A stretch of DNA of 64,000 nt, from contig MKTW01000001.1 of NCBI GenBank assembly GCA_001898405.1, forward strand, positions 248,001 to 312,000. Reading direction: 5' to 3'. The notes beneath the pieces were generated by a model. That model saw only the letters and a program-made list of their open reading frames with translations. It was not told where the DNA came from and ran no database searches. Source of the stretch: Sphingobacteriales bacterium 44-61 (GTDB lineage: Bacteria > Bacteroidota > Bacteroidia > Chitinophagales > Chitinophagaceae). Both the position numbers and the translations under genes were made by a program. This document shows positions 26,792-35,032 of this stretch, one piece after another. Positions within the stretch are counted from its first letter, which is position 1; every line of letters starts with the position of its first letter.

Positions 26792-28124
26792 GAACTACGA
26801 ATGGAGAATAGCAGGAGGAATACTGCTATTGCTGGTAACATTGAGCGCAGCCGCATTCCTTATTGTGAACGGCTACTATGTGTACCTGGTGATCGTATTG
26901 CCCGTTATCATCTACCAGGCAATGGAGTTTTACCGTTTCCAACGGAAAGCTTATAAGGAACTCGACCAGTTTGTGGAATCGGTCCATTACCGGGATTTTT
27001 CCCGCTACTTTGATGTAAAGCACGCTCCCACAGAAATACAGCCTTTGCGGCAAGGGTTCAATGAGATCAATTCCACTTTCAAAGTGATCAGCAAGGAAAA
27101 AGAAACGCAGTACCAGTACCTGCAAAGAATACTTGAGTTGGTTGACACGGGCATACTTTCTTATAAAGAAGATGACGGAGAAGTGATCTGGATGAATGAT
27201 TCATTGAAGAAAATGCTGCAGCTGCCTTATATCAAAACCATCTATTCGCTGAAGAAAAGAGATGAAGAATTGGGACAGGCGATCATTACATTGAAACCAG
27301 GGGAAAGCAAGATCGCTTCGGCTCACCAGGAAAGATCCAGTTTTAAAATATTATTGTCGGCCACTGCATTTCAGACAGAAGGGAATTTATACAAGCTGAT
27401 CGCTTTTCAGAACGTGAATGAAGCCCTGGATGAAACGGAATCAAAAGCATGGCAGAAACTCTTGAGTGTATTAACACACGAGATCATGAATTCTGTAGCG
27501 CCGATCTCTTCACTCGCCGAAACACTGAAGAGCAGGCTGCAACAATCCGTTGCCATGCTGAATAATGATTCAGGCTCAGTCGACGACCTGGAGATCGGTA
27601 TTGAAACGATCCGCCGCAGAAGTGAGGGACTGCTGAAATTTGCTGAAACCTACCGTAATCTTAATAAGATCACCAATCCGACGCTTAAGAGGATCTATGT
27701 ACGTGATATATTTGAGAACCTGCTTCAACTGATGCAGCCGACACTGGAGCAAAAGAACATTGAAGTGGAAACCATCCTGAAAGATCCCGATATTGCTCTT
27801 GAAGCAGATATGCATCTGCTCGAACAGGTAATGATCAACCTTGTAGTGAATGCCATAGAAGCGGTAAAAGATAAAGCCGATCCCCGTATTGTACTTTCTG
27901 CATATCTCACAGTGAACCGCAAAACGCTTATCAAAGTAGCAGACAATGGTAGTGGCATGCCGATGGAATTACTGGATAAGATTTTCATTCCATTCTTCAG
28001 CACCAAAAAAAGCGGCAGTGGCATCGGGCTTAGCTTATGCAAACAGATCATGATGCTGCACAAAGGAAATATCCAGGTGCAATCAGCAGAGGGAGAAGGA
28101 ACGGTGTTCATTCTCCAGTTTTAA
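26781..28124 (+). CDS. NtrB-like sensor histidine kinase
   Basis: 447 residues, overlapping the response regulator by 11 bp. Two membrane helices at about 9-30 and 33-50 with almost no periplasmic loop suggest that it senses membrane or cytoplasmic signals rather than a large external ligand. A PAS-like region follows at about 110-215 (RILELVDTGILSYKEDDGEVIWMNDS). The phospho-acceptor is His233 in LTHEIMNSVAPISSL. The ATPase domain shows N-box NLVVNAIEA, DNGSGMP, FFSTKKSGSGIGLSL. It should phosphorylate the regulator encoded just upstream. Confidence 0.93.
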   Translation: MTFKNYEWRIAGGILLLLVTLSAAAFLIVNGYYVYLVIVLPVIIYQAMEFYRFQRKAYKELDQFVESVHYRDFSRYFDVKHAPTEIQPLRQGFNEINSTFKVISKEKETQYQYLQRILELVDTGILSYKEDDGEVIWMNDSLKKMLQLPYIKTIYSLKKRDEELGQAIITLKPGESKIASAHQERSSFKILLSATAFQTEGNLYKLIAFQNVNEALDETESKAWQKLLSVLTHEIMNSVAPISSLAETLKSRLQQSVAMLNNDSGSVDDLEIGIETIRRRSEGLLKFAETYRNLNKITNPTLKRIYVRDIFENLLQLMQPTLEQKNIEVETILKDPDIALEADMHLLEQVMINLVVNAIEAVKDKADPRIVLSAYLTVNRKTLIKVADNGSGMPMELLDKIFIPFFSTKKSGSGIGLSLCKQIMMLHKGNIQVQSAEGEGTVFILQF

Positions 28125-28150
28125 AATAACAGGAAGGCTTTAAACACTTT

Positions 28151-28177
28151 ATTAACGACGGTTAAGCTGCCGTTAAG
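28151..28177. promoter_or_regulatory. Three phased TTAA half-sites upstream of the small basic protein gene
   Basis: ATTAAC, GTTAAG and GTTAAG occur with their TTAA cores at 28152, 28162 and 28173, that is, 10 and 11 bp apart and all in one orientation. OmpR/PhoB-family regulators bind tandem half-sites with about 11-bp spacing. A similar array lies at 28595-28621 before the OmpR-type system. The block ends 75 bp before the ATG at 28252, a normal operator position. Confidence 0.5.
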
Positions 28178-28251
28178 TGGGTCCTGATTCTCCTGCGGTT
28201 GAAAATATTGTTCCAACTTAGCCTAACAAATTTTCAACTAAAAAAAAAGAT

Positions 28252-28509
28252 ATGAAAAAGTACATGATCCCGGTTGCCGCAATGTTATTATTCGCAGGTG
28301 TAGCAGGTGCACAAACTACTCCAAAGCAACCTTCCAAATCAGCACCCGTAAAAAAAGAAATGACCGCTAAAAAATCCGCTGCAAGTGATAAGTCTACCGC
28401 CAGCGTGACCAGTACTGAGAAAGCAGGAAATGACGCGAAGGCCACTGCTGTCAACAGAAAGCATCATCATAAAAAAACGAAACCCGTTAAGAAAACTGAA
28501 AGCAAATAA
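28252..28509 (+). CDS. Small exported basic Lys/Ala/His-rich protein
   Basis: 85 residues. A clear signal peptide (MKKYMIPVAAMLLFAGVAGA, cleavage before QTTP) precedes a low-complexity, strongly basic tail of K, A, S and T ending in NRKHHHKKTKPVKK. The composition resembles the acid-shock protein Asr of enterobacteria, also a signal peptide plus a K/A/T/H-rich tail, but no alignment-based homology is claimed. It is a monocistronic gene with phased TTAA sites upstream and its own terminator at 28538-28571. It lies directly before an OmpR-type two-component system that may control it. Confidence 0.8.
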   Translation: MKKYMIPVAAMLLFAGVAGAQTTPKQPSKSAPVKKEMTAKKSAASDKSTASVTSTEKAGNDAKATAVNRKHHHKKTKPVKKTESK

Positions 28510-28537
28510 CCCTTAACCTTGGTGTGTTGGTTCGGTA

Positions 28538-28571
28538 AAGACGGTCTCCAGGTGTGAGGCTGTCTTTTTTT
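28538..28571 (+). terminator. Rho-independent terminator of the small basic protein gene
   Basis: A 9-bp stem containing two G-T pairs (AAGACGGTC at 28538-28546 with GGCTGTCTT at 28558-28566) and an 11-nt loop; the run of seven T residues starts inside the right arm and ends at 28571. It starts 28 bp after the stop codon at 28509. Confidence 0.8.
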
Positions 28572-28594
28572 ATGCCCGGTAGTGCCGGAAATCA

Positions 28595-28621
28595 GTTAAC
28601 TTTCAATTAACCAATGTTAAC
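28595..28621. promoter_or_regulatory. Three phased TTAAC half-sites upstream of the OmpR-type system
   Basis: GTTAAC, ATTAAC and GTTAAC occur with TTAAC cores at 28596, 28607 and 28617, spaced 11 and 10 bp, all in one orientation and 44 bp before the kinase ATG at 28665. The array matches the one at 28151-28177 in core and phasing. This points to autoregulation by the response regulator at 29933. Confidence 0.5.
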
Positions 28622-28664
28622 ATGGCCGGCTACCACATGCTGGCCCTTCGTATTATTTTAGCTT

Positions 28665-29933
28665 ATGTTTTCAGCGCCGATACGATCATCAACCATCCGC
28701 CTGGTACTATTCATCAGTTCGTTGGTCATTGCCACGATATTGGTATTCCAGTTGGTCTGGCTCAGGAAAATATACAATTTCGAACAGAAAGAATTCACGC
28801 ACAATGTGATGAAAGCCATCAGGGGTTTGTATGAAGACCTGGATATAAGCCTTTACAATTCCTCACACCTCAATGAACTCGTCGAAAACCCAGCCCCCAA
28901 TCTTTATATCGCCCAGATAAACCTTCCTGAAGGAAGAGACTCGCTGATCAGTTACCTGCATTATGAATTGGACGATTTTGGTGTGTTTACCGAGTGCCAT
29001 GTGGGCATCTACAATACAGATTCTGCAAAATATGTTTATACAGGCATACTGGCTCCCACGAAGAACAGTGTAGCGCTGAAAGTGCCACCGACTCCGCGCG
29101 GCTATGATCATATTACCCTGTTCTTTCCTAAAAGGCAGCAGTATATTTTAACGAGGATGAATTTCTGGATCATCAGCAGCGTTGTCCTGTTCCTGGTGCT
29201 GATATTGTTTGGCGGCAGCCTGTATTATTTCTACAAACAAAAATTCCTGAATGAAACGCAGAAGGATTTCATTCACAACTTTACGCATGAGTTCAAAACA
29301 CCGGTAGCCGTGATCAGCCTGGCAGCTGATGTACTGAAAAATCCGGCTATTGTGGAGAAACCTGATAAGCTGGTTACCTATGCCGGCATTGTGGAGAATC
29401 AATCCACTTATCTGCAGAACCAGATCGAGCGGCTATTGAAATTCGCTTACACCGATTCCAATCAGTTGCATCTGACGCCTGAAAAGGTAAATATCCATGA
29501 CCTGATACAGGAAGCGCTCCGTAACCTCAGCCCACTGATCACTGAAAAAAACGCTCATTTCGATCTGTCGCTGGATGCAGCAGACCCTTTGCTGTTGGCC
29601 GATAAGGAATACCTGGTTATCGTGATCACCAACCTTATTGACAATGCCATTAAATATTCGAGGAATCCGCAAGTGCGCATCAGCACCGGCAACACAGCAG
29701 GATTCACTTATTTTACTGTCCGGGACAATGGCATTGGAATTGAAAAGAAACAACTGAATAAAATATTCAAACGCTTTTTCCGGGTCCGGCATGGCGAAAC
29801 GTATAATGCCAAAGGCTTTGGGCTCGGACTGAGTTTTGTAAAAAAGATAGTGGACGCACACAGAGGTAAAATAAAAGTGGAGAGCGCTCCGGGAAAAGGA
29901 AGCAGCTTCACCGTAAGTTTACCGGTGAGTTGA
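28665..29933 (+). CDS. Sensor histidine kinase of an OmpR-type system
   Basis: 422 residues. A first membrane helix at about 10-33 and a second at about 165-188 enclose a roughly 130-residue periplasmic sensor domain of unknown fold. The phospho-acceptor is His208 in FTHEFKTPVAVISL. The ATPase domain contains NLIDNAIKYS, DNGIGIEKKQLNKIFKRFFR, and GFGLGLSFV. It ends in TGA, which overlaps the ATG of the response regulator (TGATG), giving translational coupling. The input signal cannot be read from the sequence. Confidence 0.93.
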   Translation: MFSAPIRSSTIRLVLFISSLVIATILVFQLVWLRKIYNFEQKEFTHNVMKAIRGLYEDLDISLYNSSHLNELVENPAPNLYIAQINLPEGRDSLISYLHYELDDFGVFTECHVGIYNTDSAKYVYTGILAPTKNSVALKVPPTPRGYDHITLFFPKRQQYILTRMNFWIISSVVLFLVLILFGGSLYYFYKQKFLNETQKDFIHNFTHEFKTPVAVISLAADVLKNPAIVEKPDKLVTYAGIVENQSTYLQNQIERLLKFAYTDSNQLHLTPEKVNIHDLIQEALRNLSPLITEKNAHFDLSLDAADPLLLADKEYLVIVITNLIDNAIKYSRNPQVRISTGNTAGFTYFTVRDNGIGIEKKQLNKIFKRFFRVRHGETYNAKGFGLGLSFVKKIVDAHRGKIKVESAPGKGSSFTVSLPVS

Positions 29934-30655
29934 TGCAACAAACTACAACAACCTTGGTTATGCAACAAAAAACAAAAATCCTGCTTGCCGAAGATGATCT
30001 TCAACTCGGTTTTATTATTAAAGACAACCTCGAAGAAGCAGGATTCCAGGTGGTCAATTGCCCTGATGGTGAAACAGCCTGGGAACATTACCAGAAAACC
30101 AACCCGGATCTTTGCATCCTGGATGTGAACATGCCCTACCGTGATGGGTTTAGCCTGGCAAAAAAGATCCGGCAGAAGAGTGACCGCATTCCCATTCTTT
30201 TTCTTACAGCTAAATCACTGGAAGAAGATAAACTGAAAGGTTTTGCCGCAGGCGGAGATGATTATATCATAAAGCCATTCAGCATGAAAGAGCTTTTATC
30301 AAGGATGCAGGTATTTCTCCGGCGGAATAAGATGATCGTTGCAGAAACGTCACAAACAATAAGTATCGGGAATTTTTCTTTTTATCCTGCAGAGCTGAAG
30401 CTGGTGGGTGAAAAAGATACCGTCAGTTTAACACAGCGGGAAGCAGAGTTGCTGGAATTTCTCTGCCTTCATCCCAATAAAGTATTGAAGCGGGAAGAAA
30501 TATTATCGAATGTATGGGGAAAGAATGATTTTTTCCTGGGAAGGAGCATGGATGTGTTCATGACAAGACTACGTAAATTATTAAGCATAGAACCTTCTGT
30601 AACGATTGAAACGATACATGGAGTTGGATATAGATTTACTATATCGGAAGGTTAG
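29933..30655 (+). CDS. OmpR/PhoB-family response regulator
   Basis: About 240 residues. The receiver domain has acidic residues AEDD and phospho-acceptor Asp64 in LCILDVNMPYRDGF, with the conserved lysine in DYIIKPFS. The winged-helix DNA-binding domain starts near residue 135 and contains LTQREAELLEFLC and ETIHGVGYRF, typical of OmpR/PhoB. The ATG at 29933 overlaps the kinase stop codon; a second in-frame ATG at 29960 (MQQKTKILLAEDD) is closer to the usual receiver start. The 3' end lies 6 bp from the convergent E1 gene. Phased TTAAC arrays upstream of this operon and of the gene at 28252 are its probable binding sites. Confidence 0.93.
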   Translation: MQQTTTTLVMQQKTKILLAEDDLQLGFIIKDNLEEAGFQVVNCPDGETAWEHYQKTNPDLCILDVNMPYRDGFSLAKKIRQKSDRIPILFLTAKSLEEDKLKGFAAGGDDYIIKPFSMKELLSRMQVFLRRNKMIVAETSQTISIGNFSFYPAELKLVGEKDTVSLTQREAELLEFLCLHPNKVLKREEILSNVWGKNDFFLGRSMDVFMTRLRKLLSIEPSVTIETIHGVGYRFTISEG

Positions 30656-30661
30656 GTGTTC

Positions 30662-32734
30662 TCAATAACTGATTAATTTTTCCAATGCGGCAACAACTTT
30701 ATCTGCATTCGGCAGCATTGCCTGCTCCAGCCCGGTGTTCATAGCCACTGCCGGTAAGTTCAATGCCCCCAATACTTCCACTGGTGCATCGAGATAAGTG
30801 AAGCAATTCTTTGAGATCCTCCCCGCCAGTGCTTCTGCAAATGAATTACGCTGCTGCTCTTCTGTAAGCACCAGGCATTTTCCATGTTGCTTTACCTTTT
30901 CATATACCAGTTCTTCATCCAATGGATATAAAGTGCGCAGGTCAACGATCTCTATCTGCCCGTTGAATTTTGCCGAAGCTGCTTTTGCCCAGTAAACACC
31001 CATACCATAAGTGATCACTACACAACTTTCTCCATTTGCTATTGCTGCGGGGTTGGCAGGTTTCACGATACGGGCCTTTCCAAGAGGAATGATATAATTT
31101 CTGTCTGGCTCCGTTGTTTTCGCATCTTCCGTACCCGGCACTTTACTCCAGTAAAGCCCTTTATGCTCCAGCATCACCACAGGGTTGCCATCATGAAAAG
31201 CAGCTTTCATCAACCCTTTCATATCTGCTGCATTGGAAGGATATACTACTTTAATTCCTTTAATGGAAAGCAAGGTAGTTTCAACAGAACCACTGTGATA
31301 GGGCCCGCCACCACCATAAGCGCCGGTTGGCACACGAAGCACCATTGACACAGGGAATTTGCCACAGCTGAGATAAGCGCTTTTCGATATCTCTGTCACC
31401 AGTTGATTGAGGGCAGGATAAATATAATCGGCGAATTGCACTTCCACCAAAGGCTTCAGTCCAACCGCATTCATGCCAATAGTAGAGCCAACGATATACG
31501 CTTCCTGTATAGCTGTATTGAACACGCGATGATCGCCAAACTTCTCCGCAAGCGTGGCTGCTTCGCGGAACACACCGCCTAACCGCCGGCCAACATCCTG
31601 TCCATATAAAAGTGCTTCGGGATGATCTTCCATCAGCTCGCGTATCGCAAACAGTGCAGCATCCACCATCAACACTTTGGAAGCATTGGCTGGCTCACGT
31701 TCTCCTTTTTCTTCTGTTACAGGTGAAGGCACAAACACATGATCTTCCACAGACCGGGGATCAGGTTCAGGCGAAGCAACAGCTTTTGCAAAATGATCTT
31801 CTACCAGTGATGCTGCTTCTTTTTCTATTTGGATCAGTGTTTCTTCGCTAACAGCTAATTCCAGTAATCTTTTCCGTAATTGCGGAACGGGGTCAAGCCG
31901 GAGATGATCATTCCAATCATTTTCCGACCGGTAAAATTCGCGGCGCACACCGCTGGTATGATGGCCCAGCAAGGGAACATGCGCATGCACCAGGAAGGGT
32001 CTTCTTTCCTTCCTGACGGTTGCACAAACTTCCTGCATTGTTTGATAAGATGCTTCAAAATCGCTGCCATTGACCTGCACGCGGCCGATGCCTTTAAATC
32101 CTGCTGCAAATTCATAAGCGTCCATGGCACGTGCTTCCTCAGCCGTAACGCTGATGCCCCAGTTATTATCCTGTACCAGGTATATGATGGGCAATTGATG
32201 CAAAACAGCAAACTGCAATGCTTCACTCACTTCTCCTTCCGTAATGCTTGCATCACCAAAGGAGCAAAGGACAATAGGCAACTCTCCGTTAATACCTCTT
32301 TTTAAATGATCCTTTTTTGTTCTTTCCCAGTAACGGATTCCTTGTGCTATGCCGGTGGTAGGAATTGCCTGCATGCCTGTAGCACTGCTTTGGTGAATGA
32401 TCGTTGGTTTATCATCACCACGATAATTGGCGTGTGCATAATATTCCCTTCCTCCTGTAAAAATATCATTGCCTTTGGCAAGCAATTGAAGCATTAATTC
32501 ATAAGGAGAAAACCCTACGCCCATCAGCAGGCTTTCATCACGGTAGTAAGGGCTGAAATAGTCCTGCGGTTGCAGTTGAAAGGCGGCAGCGAGTTGAATG
32601 GCCTCATGACCACGGGAAGTGGAATGCACATATTTGCAAACCTGCCGGTTTGCATCATAGGTTTCGGCCATAGTTTTGGCCTGACGCATCAAACGGTACG
32701 CTCTCAGGAGAATGGAAATGTCAGTCATTAGCAA
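30662..32734 (-). CDS. 2-oxoacid dehydrogenase E1 component, alpha and beta subunits fused
   Basis: 690 residues. Residues about 1-330 are the alpha part with the thiamine diphosphate motif GDASITEGE...NNWGIS, plus YYRDESLLMGVG. Residues about 355-690 are the beta part with LYGQDVGRRLGGVFREA, FADYIYPALNQLV and a transketolase C-terminal domain ending ALEKLISY. This fused E1 decarboxylates a 2-oxoacid, probably the branched-chain or pyruvate type, and passes the acyl group to an E2. No E2 or E3 gene is nearby, so it must use subunits encoded elsewhere. Such fusions are frequent in Bacteroidetes. An alternative start lies two codons downstream (MTDISILL). Confidence 0.9.
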   Translation of the reverse strand: MLMTDISILLRAYRLMRQAKTMAETYDANRQVCKYVHSTSRGHEAIQLAAAFQLQPQDYFSPYYRDESLLMGVGFSPYELMLQLLAKGNDIFTGGREYYAHANYRGDDKPTIIHQSSATGMQAIPTTGIAQGIRYWERTKKDHLKRGINGELPIVLCSFGDASITEGEVSEALQFAVLHQLPIIYLVQDNNWGISVTAEEARAMDAYEFAAGFKGIGRVQVNGSDFEASYQTMQEVCATVRKERRPFLVHAHVPLLGHHTSGVRREFYRSENDWNDHLRLDPVPQLRKRLLELAVSEETLIQIEKEAASLVEDHFAKAVASPEPDPRSVEDHVFVPSPVTEEKGEREPANASKVLMVDAALFAIRELMEDHPEALLYGQDVGRRLGGVFREAATLAEKFGDHRVFNTAIQEAYIVGSTIGMNAVGLKPLVEVQFADYIYPALNQLVTEISKSAYLSCGKFPVSMVLRVPTGAYGGGGPYHSGSVETTLLSIKGIKVVYPSNAADMKGLMKAAFHDGNPVVMLEHKGLYWSKVPGTEDAKTTEPDRNYIIPLGKARIVKPANPAAIANGESCVVITYGMGVYWAKAASAKFNGQIEIVDLRTLYPLDEELVYEKVKQHGKCLVLTEEQQRNSFAEALAGRISKNCFTYLDAPVEVLGALNLPAVAMNTGLEQAMLPNADKVVAALEKLISY

Positions 32735-32798
32735 GCAATGTAAACTACAAATTTAGGAACATGCTTGTGGATGAAGAAACATCAAAGGGTAAATCGCC

Positions 32799-33410
32799 TT
32801 ATTTCACGTCGAGCTTGAACATGCTCACGTCTTCCAGGAAACCTTCCAGTTCGTCACCTACAACGGCTTCGCCTACTCCGGCCGGAGTGCCGGTGAAAAT
32901 GACGTCGCCAATGTTCACAGAAAAATAATTGGAGATATAGGCTACCAGGCTATCGAAATTGTGGATCATGCTGGCTGAGTTGCCTTGCTGCGCGAGTTCC
33001 TTATTCTTATACAATCCGAAATTGATATCTTTTTTGTTCTTTACTTCGGCGAGAGGCACCCATTTGCCTATCACGGCTGAATTGTCCCAGGCTTTGGCTT
33101 TTTCCCAGGGAAGGCCTTTTGTTTTCAGTTCATTCTGGATATCACGGGCGGTGAAGTCGATGCCAGCTGTGATGGCATCATAATATTTTGAAGCGAATTT
33201 TTCCTGGATATACTTGCCATTTTTACTGATGCGGATAACGAGTTCACATTCATAATGCAACTCGTTGGTAAACTCCGGGTAGTAAAAAGGAGTATGAGGT
33301 TGCAGCAATGCACTCTTAGGTTTCATAAAAATTACAGGCTCGTCAGGAATTTCATTTCCCAGTTCTTTAGCATGTGCTGCATAGTTTCGGCCTACACAAA
33401 AAATCTTCAT
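32799..33410 (-). CDS. Fumarylacetoacetate hydrolase-family protein
   Basis: 203 residues, the size of the short FAH-fold enzymes. The N-terminus KIFCVGRNYAAHAKELGN and the following EPVIFMKPKSALLQ are family hallmarks. The metal site is built from the ELVIRISKNGKYI region with ELHYECELV and the later GIDFTARDIQ. The C-terminal GDVIFTGTPAGVGEAVVGDE is the usual active-site loop. Members cleave C-C bonds in acyl-pyruvates or decarboxylate oxaloacetate; which one is not decidable. It is transcribed in the same direction as pth but 139 bp downstream of it. Confidence 0.9.
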   Translation of the reverse strand: MKIFCVGRNYAAHAKELGNEIPDEPVIFMKPKSALLQPHTPFYYPEFTNELHYECELVIRISKNGKYIQEKFASKYYDAITAGIDFTARDIQNELKTKGLPWEKAKAWDNSAVIGKWVPLAEVKNKKDINFGLYKNKELAQQGNSASMIHNFDSLVAYISNYFSVNIGDVIFTGTPAGVGEAVVGDELEGFLEDVSMFKLDVK

Positions 33411-33533
33411 AATTAGGATGGGTGTTTGTTAAATACATCGGATACCAGTTCCAGGGTTGTTCATCCCATATATTCAGGCAATCAGGAAGTTAATTGGATT
33501 TTAGGTTCCGGGGGTTCGGGCTGCTAAAATAAG

Positions 33534-33552
33534 TAATCATGATGATTAATCA
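33534..33552. repeat. Overlapping short palindromes after the pth stop
   Basis: TAATCA-TGA-TGATTA at 33534-33548 and TGATTAATCA at 33543-33552 overlap each other, the second running into the pth stop codon. The position, 125-140 bp upstream of the FAH gene start, fits an operator for that gene or a weak terminator for pth. No T-run follows on the minus strand. Confidence 0.3.
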
Positions 33553-34125
33553 TAATGAAAAAACCTTATTATTTACCTGATTCATAGCAGTTGTGATGCC
33601 CTGGGTGCCGAAGATTTCAATGGCATCCACAGCCCCATCGATCTTCAGTTTCACGAGGGGTTCTTCTTCTTTTCTCCATTTCCCGAGCACAAAATCGGAC
33701 TGGTGGCCCTTAGGGAAATTGTTCCCTATTCCAAACCTCAGTTTTGGATATTCAGCAGTGCCCAATGCTTCAGCTATGCTTTTCAGGCCATTGTGGCCGG
33801 CATCGCTTCCGCCGGGGCGGATCCTCAGTTTTTCAAGAGGCAGAGCCAGCTCATCCACGATCACCAGGGTATTTTCCAGGCTGATCTTTTCCTTGTCAAG
33901 CCAGTATTTTACAGCTTTCCCGCTAAGGTTCATGTAAGTAGTAGGGCAAACGCAAACAAAGGTCCTGCCCTTCCATTTTACGTCTGCGACATAAGCATGT
34001 CTATCCACCCGGAAGTTTCCGCCGTGTTTCAGCACAAAAGCATTGGCTACATCAAATCCAATATTATGCCGTGTATGTGCGTATTCATTACCTACGTTGC
34101 CGAGGCCAATGATCAAAAATTTCAT
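33550..34125 (-). CDS. pth: Peptidyl-tRNA hydrolase
   Basis: 191 residues, the normal length of bacterial Pth. The N-terminal IIGLGNVGNEYAHTRHNIGF holds the conserved asparagine and the catalytic histidine (TRHNIG). VIVDELALPLEKLRIRPGG carries the conserved aspartate before the SDAGHNGLKSI segment that binds the peptidyl-tRNA. It releases stalled peptides from tRNA after drop-off. It follows prs and rplY in the same direction, the widespread bacterial prs-rplY-pth arrangement, but with a 204-bp spacer that holds a 20-bp palindrome and the rplY terminator. Confidence 0.96.
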   Translation of the reverse strand: MKFLIIGLGNVGNEYAHTRHNIGFDVANAFVLKHGGNFRVDRHAYVADVKWKGRTFVCVCPTTYMNLSGKAVKYWLDKEKISLENTLVIVDELALPLEKLRIRPGGSDAGHNGLKSIAEALGTAEYPKLRFGIGNNFPKGHQSDFVLGKWRKEEEPLVKLKIDGAVDAIEIFGTQGITTAMNQVNNKVFSL

Positions 34126-34220
34126 GGTTCAGGTATAGTTCATTTCCCGCCTTTTATTGGTCGCCGTAGCAATACGAGGGCGGCAGGGCTTCGCGAAGAT
34201 AAGTATTGTCTTAACCTCAT

Positions 34221-34266
34221 CTTCGCTAAAGCCCCGGCGGACTCGCCCGCCGGGGCTTTAGCGAAG
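34221..34266. repeat. Long perfect palindrome (20-bp arms, 6-nt loop), REP-like
   Basis: The left arm at 34221-34240 and right arm at 34247-34266 are exact reverse complements (CTTCGCTAAAGCCCCGGCGG and its complement) around ACTCGC. It is much more GC-rich than the surrounding spacer. A second small palindrome, CTTCGCGAAG at 34189-34198, lies 22 bp away. Translated on either strand it gives FAKAPA...AGALAK-like peptides. I recall such peptides from spurious annotations in Bacteroidetes genomes, which suggests a dispersed extragenic palindrome family. Confidence 0.75.
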
Positions 34267-34280
34267 GAGGGCAAATAAAA

Positions 34281-34307
34281 AACCCGTATCAGTAACTGGT
34301 ACGGGTT
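34281..34307 (-). terminator. Rho-independent terminator of rplY
   Basis: The hairpin has AACCCGTA at 34281-34288 pairing with TACGGGTT at 34300-34307, extended inward by CAGT/ACTG. On the minus strand it is followed by TTTTTTATTT. It begins 22 bp after the rplY stop codon at 34330. Confidence 0.85.
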
Positions 34308-34329
34308 ATATGTTGCTTTTTGCTGGCAA

Positions 34330-34962
34330 TTATTTTTTAGCTGCAGCAGCAGGAGCAGCGGCTTTCGCAGGAGCTGCAGCACCTTTGGCAGGTGTGGCGG
34401 CAGCTTCTTCCTGTTTCAGCTGTCTTGTCAGTACTACTGAAGCAATGGGAATACGTGGGGAGTTCAGGATCTCATAATGCTCTTCCTTCACATCTTCCAC
34501 ACGGATATTACCGTTCAGCTCCAGGTCATCGATCGCAACTTCGATCTGCTCTTTCAGGTGTTTTGGATAAGCTTTCACTTTCAGTGAATTGATCTTTGGA
34601 ACGAACTTACCACCCTCTTTCACACCTTTTGAAGTTCCTACGAATTTCAGGGGAATAGAGGCGATCACTTTTTTGTCTTCTACCAGTTCCAGCAGGTCTA
34701 CGTGATTAAGAGCATCAGTCACTTTGTCAAACTGGAGATCTTTCAGAATAGTTCTGTAAGACTTGCCATCTACTTTAACTTCTGCGATCTGGAATTCAGG
34801 GGTATAAACTAACGGCTTGAATGCCGCAGCCGGTGCATAGAAATTAACTTCCTGCGCCCCGCCGTAAATTACACCTGGCACCATTTCCTGAGAGCGGATC
34901 GCCCGGGTGGCTGCTTTCCCGAATCCGGTCCTCAGTTGTCCTTCGATTGTAATTGTTTTCAT
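34330..34962 (-). CDS. rplY: Ribosomal protein L25, long CTC/TL5 type
   Basis: 210 residues. The N-terminal 5S rRNA-binding domain begins TITIEGQLRTGFGKAATRAIR with VPGVIYGG. The beta-rich CTC domain follows (VPLKFVG-like IPLKFVGTSKGVKEGG, then LKVKAYPKHLKEQIEVAIDDLELNGNIRVEDV). The last 35 residues are an Ala/Lys/Pro tail rich in AAAPAKAAAP that is probably disordered. It is a component of the 50S subunit. It is located 70 bp after prs and before pth, all on the minus strand, and is ended by the hairpin at 34281. Confidence 0.95.
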   Translation of the reverse strand: MKTITIEGQLRTGFGKAATRAIRSQEMVPGVIYGGAQEVNFYAPAAAFKPLVYTPEFQIAEVKVDGKSYRTILKDLQFDKVTDALNHVDLLELVEDKKVIASIPLKFVGTSKGVKEGGKFVPKINSLKVKAYPKHLKEQIEVAIDDLELNGNIRVEDVKEEHYEILNSPRIPIASVVLTRQLKQEEAAATPAKGAAAPAKAAAPAAAAKK

Positions 34963-35032
34963 TGTATGTTTATTAAATAGTTACGTTGTTGTTCAAAGTC
35001 AGCTCCAGCATTTGAAATGCTGACTCTTTCTT

